A DNA stretch of 64,000 bases from Rugalucina vietnamica (GCA_964017185.1 OZ024874.1:12705957-12769956); one strand, 5' to 3'. Shown: positions 42,961-53,110, numbered from the stretch's first letter. Translations and numbers: made by a program. Notes: a model not told the origin generated them from the letters alone.

Positions 42961-43310
42961 TATTGTTCATCATTGAGTGTAGTGCCCCCCCCCCCCCCCC
43001 ACACACACACACATTTTTAAATATAAACTTGCTTCTCTCCATTGCTGCAAGATCCTGCATCACCACTGTTGTCGAGCGCCCCGTGATGCTCGGATTGGTA
43101 ATGTGGTCCCAAGTGAGAACGGTGATTGGTTTGAGTTTCACGATAGCGACAATTAATTAGATTCAAATTTGTTTACACATACCTAAAAGGATCGGTTACA
43201 GGTATGCTTACTTAATTTCTCATACGAAATAAGATATCCGGACATCTAATTAATGTTTGCAGTAATTTTAGCATATCTATTTGAGTATGCGAATTATTTT
43301 TAGTTTTTGT
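42961..43310. other. Microsatellite and unassigned sequence
   Basis: A C run and (CA)n at 42987-43012, then unassigned sequence to 43310 with no gene. Confidence 0.5.
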
Positions 43311-43523
43311 ATTTCTTGGTGTAGAGGGGTATGCCTATTTTTTTTTCTCCAAAACGTAAATGTGGGTACTCGTAACTTGGCAAGGTGCTTCTAACGTGTA
43401 CCCACAATCGATGTTCTGTGCAAATATATGCACATTTCTTTTTTCATTTTTCTTCCATGGAAAATTATCAGTTTCTACACGTGAAAAAGTAAAAATGTAT
43501 TGAATGAACGTGTTTTCATAATG
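43311..43523. repeat. MITE family B, degenerate copy
   Basis: Keeps GTGGGTACTCG, GTGTACCCACAATC and a decayed end ACGTGTTTTCATAATG. Confidence 0.6.
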
Positions 43524-43664
43524 TTACGTTATCTCATCTGTGACAAGCACTGAAAAGCGCGTCAAAGTGAAAGTGTCCAGCTCAGTGACACACACCTTGG
43601 GTATCTCGAAAACGAGTCTGGACAGGTATTGCTTTCCTTTCAATCTTCATATCTAGGATTTCAC

Positions 43665-43990
43665 TATGAATTGATTTCCATATTCAATGTTGGGCTAAAG
43701 ACGCTTTTACGCGAGGGCTTTCGGAACCAGAATTTTATGGTGACTTGGTTTACAAATTTAAGAAACTTATAGGAAGGAATGATTTTTCTTTTCAGTTCAG
43801 AAAAATCATTACACGTCACAGACGTATAGGGTATAACTTAAATGTTATGCGACAGTCTGCATGCTTAGTTTTTAACCAAGTCATGATTGAAGACTACGTT
43901 GCCTTCTTTAATTGCTCGCCGGTGGGTCGGGCATCAGACTCTATGATGGCCCCGACTTACAGCTATTCATTTTAGTTGGTTGGGGGCCGT
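43665..43990 (+). mobile_element. Penelope-like retroelement, 3' ORF fragment (copy P1)
   Basis: Encodes EFYGDLVYKFKKLIGRND, FSFQFRKIITRHRRIGYNLN, VMRQSACLVF and the VGRASDSMMAP end, closely similar to 45117-45520 and the minus copy at 61633-62118. It is cut at both ends. Confidence 0.8.
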
Positions 43991-44054
43991 AACATTCAAC
44001 AGTTTTTGCTTTGCTGTTGTCTTCCTTTTCAATACTCACATGTAATATCAACAT

Positions 44055-44060
44055 TTTATT
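44055..44060 (-). promoter_or_regulatory. Poly(A) signal AATAAA of the selenoprotein gene
   Basis: On the minus strand AATAAA lies 30 nt after the SECIS-like hairpin and about 630 nt after the last stop codon. Confidence 0.65.
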
Positions 44061-44090
44061 CATTTGTTAATATACAAAGTATGATAGCTC

Positions 44091-44148
44091 TTCATATCAT
44101 GTATATACATGCAATACCAAGCTTTCTGTATCATACAGTCATTATGAA
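44091..44148 (-). promoter_or_regulatory. Candidate SECIS element
   Basis: Minus strand: helix I TTCATA / TATGAA (6 perfect pairs) encloses the non-Watson-Crick quartet strands ATGA (44142-44139) and TGA (44099-44097). Helix II then pairs TGTAT-(G)-ATACA with TGTATATACA, 10 pairs with one bulge. The apical loop begins GAAAGC, placing an AA(A) 13 nt after ATGA. That is the eukaryotic SECIS plan (ATGA..AA..GA), which recruits SBP2 so that UGA is read as selenocysteine. It lies in the 3' UTR of the gene ending at 44685, on the same strand, and just before a poly(A) signal. Found by eye; no folding program was run. Confidence 0.7.
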
Positions 44149-44390
44149 CTAAAACTTTTGTATATGTTGACAAAGGAATGAAACACTAAATGACATGACA
44201 TATTCGAAAGCACAGCGCGTACTTTCTATTAGTATAATGTAGTGGTCTCTCTCCTATCATTTTTAAACGACTGGTCAAGTTTGCAAAGATGCGTCATCTT
44301 AACAGTTACGAAGATGTTGTGAGACGCTTTCGGATCTCGTGTTGGGTCTTTTGGTGTTGACTCTGTCACAAGTCACTTGATATTACGTTA

Positions 44391-44674
44391 CATCAGGAAA
44401 ACATGTCCGTGCAATGAATACCCCTTAAACCCCACTTTTATTTAGTAAAACTGGGGTATGCAGGGGTATACATATTTTTCTTATTTTTGCTCCAAAACAT
44501 AGATTGTGGGTACAAGTTAGAACCGCCTCGCCTCGCCGAGGCGGTTCTAACTTGTACCCACAATCTATGTTTTGAGCAAAAAATAAGAAAAATATCGAAA
44601 TTTTTCAGCTGAAAATTTTTATTTTTAAAGCTAAAAAAAATCTCAGTGTATTGCATGGGCAAGTTTTCGTAATG
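44391..44674. repeat. MITE family B, copy in the 3' UTR of the selenoprotein gene
   Basis: Starts CATCAGGAAAACATGTCCGT, central palindrome AGAACCGCCTCG..CGAGGCGGTTCT, ends GGGCAAGTTTTCGTAATG. It begins 10 nt after the stop codon and lies between stop and SECIS. Confidence 0.88.
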
Positions 44675-44684
44675 GGACCGAGTT

Positions 44685-44768
44685 TTATAGAATGTCACAG
44701 AATGCTGATGATCTTCTGGTTTTCTTATGGTTCCTGCTGTCTAAAAAGTCGTGAATATCGTTGAAAAT
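44685..44768 (-). CDS. MIEN1-like selenoprotein, exon 4 (CaaX end)
   Basis: After a TTTTCTTGCTTCAG acceptor, phase 0, 27 codons and TAA. It encodes IFNDIHDFLDSRNHKKTRRS then SAFCDIL. The first part fits the C-terminal amphipathic helix of Rdx proteins. The last four residues CDIL form a CaaX box with Leu, which predicts geranylgeranylation and membrane attachment, as for the CVIL end of human MIEN1 (family knowledge). Two downstream signals, SECIS-like and AATAAA, follow in the 3' UTR. Confidence 0.78.
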   Translation of the reverse strand: MFNDIHDFLDSRNHKKTRRSSAFCDIL

Positions 44769-45116
44769 CTGAAGCAAGAAAATAAAGAAACTTTAATATA
44801 CATGACCGTGCACTACATTAAATAGCTAGATAATAATTTGATTAAAACAAAACGAAAACGGTCCATATTGTGTCTTGTGTTTAAAAACCCCATAATGACA
44901 GTTAAAGACGTGTCAGAAAATTAAACATTAAAGACCGGCCAGTCAAACACTTTATTATGTCCAGGGACTCAATTTATGCCATAACCGGAAAATATAATAT
45001 TGGATCATGTCAGTGCGGGAGTCTCTCACAACCCAAGGTGACATAAAACTGAAAAAAGTCAAATGCCGTGTCGTCGGATAGTTAATTTCCCATATTACTA
45101 CATGCATATCCAATAT

Positions 45117-46137
45117 TTCAACGCTCGAAATAAATCTTTAACGGCCAAACTTCTCCAACAGGGCTATCGGTATCATAAACTTCGAAAAACCTTTTCTAAA
45201 TTTTATCGTAGACACTATGAATTGATTTCCAAATATAGTGTTGGGTTAAAGACGCTTTTAAGTGAGGGTCTTTCGGAACCAGAATTTTATGGTGACTTGG
45301 TTTACAAATTTAAGAAACTTATAGGAAGTAATGATTTTTCTTTTCAGTTTAGAAAAATCATAACACGTTACAGACGTATAGGTTATAACTTGAATGTTAT
45401 GCGACAGTCTGCATGCTTAGTTTTTAACCCAATCACGTTGATAACTATGCTGCCTTCTTTAATTGCACGCTGGTGGGTCGGGCGTCAGACTCTATGATGG
45501 CCCCGACTTAAAGCTATTCATTTTAGTTGGTTGGGGCCGGAGCTTCTTGTCTGTTGCTTGGCCCACCGGGGTCCAACTGATGTTTTTCTTTAGCTCCGGA
45601 GTTAGTAAGTTATTTGGCGCCCAGGGATCTCCATCGTCGGGCAGCTTACTGAATCTGTGAGTCCTGGTTTTTGATTCATCAGGATGTCTATCATGATTTA
45701 TTTGTTTGTTCTTGATGATTCATTTACTAGTTAGAGATTCACCACGAGGGCCGAAGAACTAACTAAATGTTATGAACCACTGCAGAAGCTGAGGGTGAGG
45801 TTACGGCCGTGTAAAATCGATTTAAACCCGCCAGTAACTTTGTGTTACTGATCGTTCCAAGTCGATACTTCTGTGGTCGTTCTTTTTGTTTTATGTCTTG
45901 GTGTTTAAAATATTTTTGTGCTGTTGGCGCCTTATGTATGTTTGCATATTTTTAGTTAAGTTAAGGTAACTGAGTGGCCACCTATTGGGAAAATAGCTGC
46001 TCATTCGGCTTACGAAAAGTTTTCATGGTATAAGTACCTGATTGTTAGTTTGGTTTTTTCCCACCTTGGTTTTTGGAGTGGGAGTCTTTTTCTGATTGCG
46101 CCTTTTCCTGATCTTTGCCTACTTGTACTTCTTTTAA
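45117..46137 (+). mobile_element. Penelope-like retroelement, 3' half (copy P2)
   Basis: Encodes FNARNKSLTAKLLQQGYRYH, KLRKTFSKFYRRHYELISKY and LKTLLSEGLSEPEFYGDLVY through to a frame break near 45435. A 600-bp 3' UTR ends GATCTTTGCCTACTTGTAC. Lies in intron 3 of the selenoprotein gene in the opposite orientation. Confidence 0.82.
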
Positions 46138-46209
46138 GTATCATCTTCTATAGTTATTTAGTTCGGTTTGTGTGAGAACTGGTCGGTCCGGAGATGTGTG
46201 CAACCTTAC

Positions 46210-46286
46210 TTGTCATGGGCTGGGAAATCTTCCTGAGTCCAGCTTGGAAAATAGCAGCACACCATTTGCATAAATTTCGAATGAGT
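46210..46286 (-). CDS. MIEN1-like selenoprotein, exon 3 (contains in-frame TGA)
   Basis: After a CAATTTCAG acceptor (phase 1) it encodes DSFEIYANGVLLFSKLDSGR, then FPSP, TGA and Gln, ending CAA|GTAAGG in phase 0. DSFEI-x-x-NG-x-L-x-FSKL-x-x-G-x-FP is the central beta-strand signature of the SelW/MIEN1 (Rdx) family. The TGA (46213-46215) is codon 99. A strong donor 3 nt later and a phase-0 exon with the expected C-terminal helix show that reading must pass this TGA, which I interpret as selenocysteine. If it were a stop, the family's last helix would be missing. Confidence 0.78.
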
Positions 46287-46457
46287 CTGAAATTGATAAA
46301 GATGCTAACTCAATACAATGTACCAACAAAGGCATAACATAACAAGCCAACATTGTATATATTTGAATAACAACGAACTGCGTCTCACAGCCTTTGGACG
46401 TGGACAATGCTTTAATATGCCCTGAGATGGACAGTATACAAAGAAACGGAAAATGCA

Positions 46458-46733
46458 CATTACGAAAGATTGCTCATGCAATAAACAGATATATTTTAGC
46501 TTTAAAATTTAAAAATGTTCAGCTGAATTTTTTTTTATTTATTTTTTTCCTATTTTTGCACAAAACATAGATTGTGGGTACAAGTTAGAACCGCCTCACC
46601 GATGCCGTTCTATCGAGAACCCACAGCCCATGTTTTGAAACAAAAATAAGAAAAATAGGTGTACCCCTACATATCCCAATTTTACTATATTTATAAAAGT
46701 GGGTTTTTCAATACACGGACATGTTTCCTGATG
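46458..46733. repeat. MITE family B, copy in selenoprotein intron 2
   Basis: Starts CATTACGAAAGATTGCTCATG and ends ACACGGACATGTTTCCTGATG, i.e. inverted relative to the copy at 44391. Confidence 0.82.
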
Positions 46734-46835
46734 TTACGTAAACAAACCAAGATAAATGATATCATGATTCATAGAATTGATTCCAAGTGTGGAAGAAATA
46801 TATTTTCTAATGATCACATTAGTCTCATAAGTTAC

Positions 46836-46936
46836 CTTTAATAGAGAATGAACCTGAGATTTCAGCATTTGGCCACTTCTCCAGGACCCCAAGCTTGAAG
46901 TCGGTGAATTGGCGGCTATACTCTGGTCACACGTAT
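46836..46936 (-). CDS. MIEN1-like selenoprotein, exon 2 (U-x-x-U redox motif)
   Basis: After a TGTCACTCCAG acceptor, phase 2, donor AAAG|GTAACT in phase 1; 101 nt. The A at its start completes codon 41 with the TG of exon 1, giving TGA. Then come Tyr, Val and a second TGA (codon 44), followed by PEYSRQFTDFKLGVLEKWPN and AEISGSFSIK. In Rdx proteins (SelW, SelT, SelH, MIEN1) the motif after the first beta strand is C-x-x-C or C-x-x-U. Here both positions are TGA. The downstream helix (Y-S-R-x-F-x-x-F..L) and the WPNAEI strand fit the family. Confidence 0.78.
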
Positions 46937-46964
46937 CTGGAGTGACAAATAACACGCCATTCAG

Positions 46965-47480
46965 TTAGCAATGTATACCTTGACAATGCGGCATTTGGAA
47001 ATAAAATAAAATGCAATTCAGTGAGGTAGCGAGAAATAATAACAATGCGGCAGTTGGAAAGAAAATAAAATGCAATTCAGTGAGGTAGCGAGAAATAACA
47101 ATGCGGTATGTGAAAAGAAAATACAGTGCTTTTCAGTAAGTAAGATATACCTAATGTTTTATGTGGAAAGAAAATAAATTGCCTTTCTGTAAGTAGTGTT
47201 TAACAATTAATGCGGTATGTGAAAAGGAAATAAAATGCTCTGCAAAATAGTAAGGTATCACAATGCTGGGTGTGGATAGAAAATAAAATCGATGCCTTTC
47301 GGTAACAAGGCGGTATATAGAAAGAAAATAAAATGCCTTTCTGTAAGGTAGTAAGGTATACCAATGCATTTTTATAGAAAGAAAAATAGCCTTTCTGCCA
47401 GGTAGTTAGGTATAGAAATCGACATGTGAAAAGTAAATAAAATGCTTTTCAGTAAGGTATACCAAATGACGTTTGTAGGA
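46965..47480. repeat. Degenerate 55-70-bp tandem repeat
   Basis: Recurrent GGAAAGAAAATAAAATGC, CTTTCTGTAAGGTAGT and GGTATACCAATG blocks in about eight copies, in intron 1 of the selenoprotein gene. Confidence 0.65.
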
Positions 47481-47617
47481 AGATTCGGGTAGGTAGTAAA
47501 ATAGAACTATATGCAATGAATATCTTTGGGTTCAATGTTCGCGATAGGACCATCCGAAAATCCGGAGATGTCGGTTTGGCCTTTGATTGGTCAGTATTCT
47601 TCATCCGGGTATTTCTG

Positions 47618-47676
47618 GGCTATAGCCGCGACCACGCTTCTCAGGATAGTCAGCGTGGCCGCGGCTATAGCTCGGG
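47618..47676. repeat. GC-rich palindrome
   Basis: GGCTATAGCCGCGACCACGCT pairs with AGCGTGGCCGCGGCTATAGC; intron 1 of the selenoprotein gene. Surrounding 47500-48250 shows no gene. Confidence 0.7.
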
Positions 47677-48257
47677 CTATCAACGTTCGGCTGAGGCTAA
47701 GAGCCGGGGCAAATAGCTGGTATAGCCACAAGCGAACTCGGCCCTGTATTTCCCATGCATAAGATATAGGTTTATCTAAAACAAACACTCGATTTTGTAT
47801 TAATGTTCCTTTTACAGAACATAGCCATGTTAATATCTTACTCCAGAACGTGCACATGGACTCTATCGCAGAAATCTTCAAAGGACTATAATTATCTACA
47901 GTATCTAGCCATTTTAACAAAGTAATGGGATTCGATGTTATTTCTAACTAAGCTCATTTCCGCGTTTAATTAAACTTCCAATAATAAGCTTTGCACTAAT
48001 TATTGTCAACACAAAATTAGTTGATTTGACGTGAAGGTTCCAGCAATATCAGAACAATATGTTGACACATTTTTGCACTGAAATACCGAGAGCTCTACAA
48101 ACCGCTTCAAAACTGACCATATATACAGTTTACATCGCGGTTTTAGTGAGGGTCTGATGAGTTTAATTGGTTTATTTGGGTCAGGATGTCATACGCCAGT
48201 GATCGGACTGAAAGTAAGGCCTAAAATGTTTCTTAAGCAGATGAGGACTGTAATTTT

Positions 48258-48537
48258 GAAAACATGTCCGTAAAATGCTTACCCCCCCCCCCCAGTAAAC
48301 CCCACTTTTATATAGCAAGATTGGGGTATACAGAGGCATACATTTTTTTTCTTACTTTTGCTCCAAAACATAGATTGTGGGTACTCGTTAAAACCACCCC
48401 GACGAGGCAATGGCGGTTCTAACGTGTACCCACAATCTACGTTTTGAGCAAAAATAAGAAAAACATTGAAAGTTTATACTATTTTTTTTTAATTTTTACA
48501 GCTTAAAATATCTACATATTACATGGGTAATGCCTTA
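48258..48537. repeat. MITE family B, copy in selenoprotein intron 1
   Basis: Starts GAAAACATGTCCGTAAAATG, contains a C run, the central GGTACTCGTTAAAACCACC and GTACCCACAATCTACG, and a decayed right end. Confidence 0.8.
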
Positions 48538-48874
48538 ATTGATATGACTTTCGTTATGCCTTGATCCATTGCTTAAAACGAAGCGAAATATCACGAGCTA
48601 CTTGGTTAAGTGATTTGTGTAATGTACGACTGCAGTCAATGTACTTTTTCGGTCTGTCTAGAAAATAAACAATCTGGTGATTATTAAGTTTGACAGGGTG
48701 CACTACAATACAGTGGGCTAATAATGTGAATTCGCAACAGGCTGCTTGCTTTCGTGACAGGTGAAGCCTATGTAAGATATACCAGTACATTGACTCTGTC
48801 CAGATGTGAGGTGAACAAAATACGTACAGTGGTATTGTGTACCATCATGTCATTGCAGACGAACATAGATAATT

Positions 48875-49028
<154 letters not shown>

Positions 49029-49257
49029 GGGAGGGTTTTCAGTACTGCATGTCTGGACTTGTCAGATACAATGATGGCCCCTATGTCGTAAAGGGGAGCT
49101 GTCACATAAGCAGCATGCAAAAAAGTGTGCCGAAAACACAATGTGATAAAAGTGTAAGATAATCCGTTGTTTGCAGACACGCTGCCATCGAATAGAATTT
49201 TTGAGAACATTGATGGCAAAAGGTTGAAGTATGTAATAATCAAGAAATGGCGTAATC

Positions 49258-49466
49258 AGAAAGAAATTCCCACGCCAATAACCGAGGTGGGAAAAACTAT
49301 GTTGACAATCAGGTACTTATTCTAGGAGAACATATTGTATGCCAAGTGAGCAGCTACTGTGACTAGTATTTCCAAATATATAAAACCAGTAGAACCACAA
49401 CAGAATTATCGCACTGGAACGATCAGTGATATAAAATTACTGGGGGCTAAAACCGGTTTTACTGTG
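49258..49466 (-). mobile_element. Penelope-like 3' UTR remnant (copy P3, old)
   Basis: AACCGAGGTGGGAAAAAC, GACAATCAGGTACTTAT, GGAACGATCAGTGATA and AATTACTGGGGGCTAAAACC match the 3' UTRs at 50953 and 61013 with many changes. Confidence 0.65.
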
Positions 49467-50021
49467 TCCTTAAAAAGTAGATATTTACGAGAAAAGGACT
49501 TGGTCATAAATAGAACGCTCTTCGTGGTTACATTGACGCTACTACTTCTGAAAACCATAAAATGTAAATAAACGGCTGTTGATAGCACCATTTACATGGT
49601 GATTTTACAGTGCACTTTTGATTTGACTTGGCGATTAATATTGACATTGTTCTGCTATCAAATTACATATGGTACTGTTTAAGAGTTTTATTATGCCTAT
49701 CATGACTGGGCATTATGATGACACAATAATTAAGGCCAATGCAACAAAATCTACATATCGGCTAATTTCGAAATTTCAAATTGTCGGGAAAAACATTATG
49801 TTCAACACCGAAGCAAACACCGAAGCAAATGTGGGGGAAATAAACGTGGACTGACCCGAAAAAGGTTCCGAACTGTTAAAATGGTTACGTACCAAACAGA
49901 AATAAATTTTCAAAACAACTAAAAAGTCTTTACAAATATCTTCAAGAATAGTAACTGTTGCTTACGAAATAAATACAGTTATCAATGGAACGGGCGCACA
50001 CGGGTAAGTGGAACGCAAATT

Positions 50022-50148
50022 CTGCATTTGTTTCCCGGTCGGTCATGATAATATACAAGTGCCTTCTGCTTTTGTTTCCCGGTCGGTCATGATAATATAC
50101 AATTGGCAATTGTATATAATTATGACAGACCGGGAAACAAATGCAGGT
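50022..50148. repeat. Palindromic MITE core
   Basis: TGCATTTGTTTCCCGGTCGG pairs with CGGGAAACAAATGCA. The left arm is duplicated (TTTGTTTCCCGGTCGGTCAT occurs twice). Just downstream of exon 1 of the selenoprotein gene, in its intron. Confidence 0.75.
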
Positions 50149-50192
50149 TTGAGCTAATGACATGCGAGGTTATAAACAAAAATAAGATTTAC

Positions 50193-50314
50193 CAGTAATC
50201 CACATGTATCTTGACCCTTCCTTTCGAAGCATCGACCTGACTATTTGCGAACGTGGCTTGACCATCGAAACTATCCTCTGTCATTGGATCAAATACAGAA
50301 CTAACGGATACCAT
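50193..50314 (-). CDS. MIEN1-like selenoprotein, exon 1 (start codon)
   Basis: From ATG: MVSVSSVFDPMTEDSFDGQA, then TFANSQVDASKGRVKIHVDY, ending ACTG|GTAAAT in phase 2. GRVKIHVDY is the first beta strand of the Rdx thioredoxin-like fold, like VRIVVEYC in human MIEN1 (from memory); the next residue is the first redox position, codon 41. The disordered acidic N-terminal extension of about 30 residues also fits MIEN1 rather than SELENOW. Four exons give 384 nt, 127 residues plus stop (human MIEN1 is 115), and all junction phases agree. Expected role: thiol/selenol redox protein anchored to membranes by prenylation. Confidence 0.78.
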
Positions 50315-50397
50315 GATGCCTCTGATACACTCCTGCGACTGTGACGAGTCTTGAAATAAGACTGACTAGTATTGGAATGACAACTTTATACGAGAAG

Positions 50398-50617
50398 TGA
50401 TGCAAGAAAATCGGTTTTCGAAGTTTCTGGCCAGGTCTGACACATACAATCTGTCACAGTAGAAGGCTAGAAGCTTGTTTTATATATGAGTAGAAGAGGA
50501 ACTGTACTATCCGTGTAGCGAAAACAAAAGGTACTGATCAGCTGTGTAGTTATTGCACAGCTGTTCTGTGTCTTTTGGTTTCATATAGGCGAAAATCTGG
50601 TTGTTTTGGTGCGGCTC
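50398..50617. repeat. Hairpin MITE family A, copy 22
   Basis: GCAAGAAAATCGGTTTTCG at the left, core CTGTGTAGTTATTGCACAG, ends TTGGTGCGGCTC. Lies just upstream of the selenoprotein gene start. Confidence 0.75.
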
Positions 50618-50952
50618 GTACTGTTGTCACCTTTATCTTTGGGCTTCTGGTCTGATTTGGCTTTACTCATTTAATTACGCCTGGCGTAATATGTATTATT
50701 TTTGGTGTTCCTTTGGATTGGATTTAATGTTACAAAAACAGGAAAAACTACTTCAGCTGTTTATAACGCCATTGCAGAATTTCGTTTTTCGTAGACATCA
50801 ATGCAAACTGCAAATATATAATGTACCGTGGCATGGTCTAGAGATGAACCAAGGCCACCCTTAGAGAAATAGCTACTCACTCCTCTTACAATATGTTATC
50901 TTTGAATTTATCAGTTTGGTTTTTCACACCTCTGTGTTTAGGTGGAAAAAAA

Positions 50953-51318
50953 AAGTACAAGTAGGCAAAGATCAGGAAAAGGCGCAATCAGAAAAAGACT
51001 CCAACTCCAAAAACCAAGGTGGGAAAAAACCAAACTAACAATCAGGCACTTATACCATGAAAACACTTCGTAAGCCGAATGAGCAGCTATTTTCCCAATA
51101 GGTGGCCACTCAGTTACCTTAACTTAACTAAAAATATACAAACATACATAAGGCGCCAACAGCACAAAAATATTTTAAACACCAAGACATAAAACAAAAA
51201 GAACCACCACAGAAGTATCGACTTGGAACGATCAGTAACACAAAGTTACTGGCGGGTTTAAATCGATTTTACACGGCCGTAACCTCACCCTCAGCTTCTG
51301 CAGTGGTTCATAACATTT
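50953..51318 (-). mobile_element. Penelope-like element, solo 3' UTR (copy P4)
   Basis: On the minus strand it runs from GTTATGAACCACTGCAGAAG to GCCTACTTGTAC, matching the 3' UTR of the copies at 45117 and 61013. No ORF part remains: a strong 5' truncation. Confidence 0.82.
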
Positions 51319-51335
51319 GAAGTTTGGTTCAGACT

Positions 51336-51561
51336 TTAACCCATATTTGACGAATGGATTCTCCCATCATTATCAATTGGATGAGTCCACTTTCATTTTT
51401 AGGGGTGTTAGGAGAGTTTTAATTTTATCTCATTTTTCGATGAATTTTCATTAAGCAAACAGAATAGCCCCAGATGTGACGCCGCATTCGGCGGCGTCAC
51501 ATCTGGGGCTATGCTGTTTGCCTATGTTCCATAAAAGGGACGCCAGGCTTAAATGAGTTAA
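51336..51561. repeat. Repeat family D, copy 4
   Basis: Starts TTAACCCATATTTGACGAAT, long inner hairpin AGCCCCAGATGTGACGCCGC / GCGGCGTCACATCTGGGGCT, ends GCCAGGCTTAAATGAGTTAA. Confidence 0.85.
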
Positions 51562-51598
51562 ATCAAATTCGAGAATAATCAATTCCTTCATCCCATAC

Positions 51599-51663
51599 CA
51601 GTTGTGCTTTCCGAACTTCGGAATGATTGGCTGTTTTCTGTGGAGTGCAGATACAAACTCAGG
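51599..51663 (-). CDS. Possible orphan exon of an unknown gene
   Basis: A 65-nt ORF segment on the minus strand with a good acceptor (TCACCTTTTCTGTATATGCAG) and a donor AACTG|GTATGG, phase 0 to 2. It would encode PEFVSALHRKQPIIPKFGKH then NW. A family D element lies about 37 bp past the donor, the same arrangement as at other exons here. No partner exon was found and no family recognised. It could be chance. Confidence 0.3.
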
Positions 51664-51669
51664 CTGCAT

Positions 51670-52340
51670 ATACAGAAAAGGTGAGACTTGTCATACGTGG
51701 TATATTGTATTCACCACAGCTCAAAATCGAAATACTGTGAATTTCAATAATTAAGGCTGAAACTATTTACCAAAAATATCTACCGATTTACTGAAAAAAA
51801 ATATTGAGTGAAGCTAGCTTCGTATGATTTCAAATGTTACAGGGTGTTATCAAACAAAAGATAACTTTAGAAACTTTTGCTTACTGATAGGACCCACAAG
51901 TGATCCCTAACTTTTCCCATGTGTAAATGCTGCAAACAATTAGGAGTACCAAATGTATAAAAACGAAAAGGGACTCTTTTTACAAACTCTTTTAGAAAAC
52001 TGCCATGCTTCTCTCGTTTTAATGTGTCGACAGCTAGTAACTACAGCTAAATATTAGGCTTACTTGAAGTAAAATTAATGAAGATGAGATTGGGTATTCA
52101 ATTAGTACCAAATAATGAAGCTACAAGTCCAATACAAAATCCATAATCCGTTCAGTAATAAGATTATTAAATAACACTAAAGCTAAGCAGTCATAGAGTT
52201 TGCATCTGTTGCGAGAGCTAGTGACTAAGATTCAACCAGCCGCGATTTCCACAGGCTGGTAAGGTATTATTATTCTGGCATTTGAACACCAGTAAACTAT
52301 GTAAGAGTAGCAGAGAGCAGACAGACACGTCTAGACATAG
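51670..52340. other. Nothing recognised
   Basis: AT-rich, no exon or repeat family supported; an (AGACAT)n string at 52332-52352 marks the start of the next repeat region. Confidence 0.45.
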
Positions 52341-52349
52341 ACATAGACA

Positions 52350-53110
52350 TAGAAATTTTATTTTTTGTCGAATATTCACAAACATGTAACATAAGCCCAG
52401 TAGGGCTTTTATTTCGACAAACAAGAGTAAAACAACATGCAAAAAATATCACAGCATGCAATAAAAAAACAATACGTACAATGAACAAATTAAGAGAAAA
52501 AAATACAGAATATGAGGTATATCACAGCATGCAAAATTTTGTACATAAAATATGTCTTTTTTAAAATAATTGAAAAGAAACTCTGGACATGACATCAGTA
52601 CCGATGCTGATGCCTTTCCCTGCTGTACGGGCAGTCCACACGAGCCTGGGAAAGACAGCAGCATCAGTAAAATGCACGAATTGCTACTTTTATGTTGCCA
52701 AAGATGATGAAATTTTAAAATGCAGTGGAAGTAAGACTTAAGTTTTTCACAAGTATAAAAAGAGAATAAATTAAAGCACACAATCATACAATTTGAGACA
52801 TAGGTGGCAACAATGATGAACCAGCCTGGCTATAAAGATCAGAGTCGCCACCCATGTCTGGGATATGTAGGTAGGGCATATTAAATGACAAAAGGTGACG
52901 ACATTGACAAGCCAGCCTGGCTATAAAGATCAAGGTCGTCATCAGTAAGAACGATGGGATGTGTTGGTAGGGCACGAGAAGTTTGCATTGAGGCGCCCTT
53001 GGATCACAGCCTTTGCACGAAACGTCTAACAAGTCACAAACCAATGACTTATTGAGATTTTGAATAAAAGAATTACACAAACTGAGTAAGAGAGGCTGAC
53101 AAAAAAGACA
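52350..53110 (-). repeat. Repeat region, possibly a LINE 3' part
   Basis: Follows a hexamer string (GACATA)n like those ending LINEs. It has two direct copies of GCCTGGCTATAAAGATCA (52825 and 52915) within 95-120-bp units that also share GGTAGGGCA. No RT motif seen. Identity uncertain. Confidence 0.4.

Noticed and set aside
44245..44300. Alternative SECIS candidate around ATGACGCATC on the minus strand
   Set aside because: It has ATGA, AA and TGAT in order, but helix II does not pair.
46213..46286. Normal stop codon at the end of exon 3, or a one-base frameshift
   Set aside because: A plain stop would remove the family's last helix and leave a strong donor unused. A frameshift correction would not match the phase-0 acceptor of exon 4.
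47591..47920. Minus-strand ORF of 109 codons
   Set aside because: Half of it is the GC-rich palindrome; no splice signals or family match.
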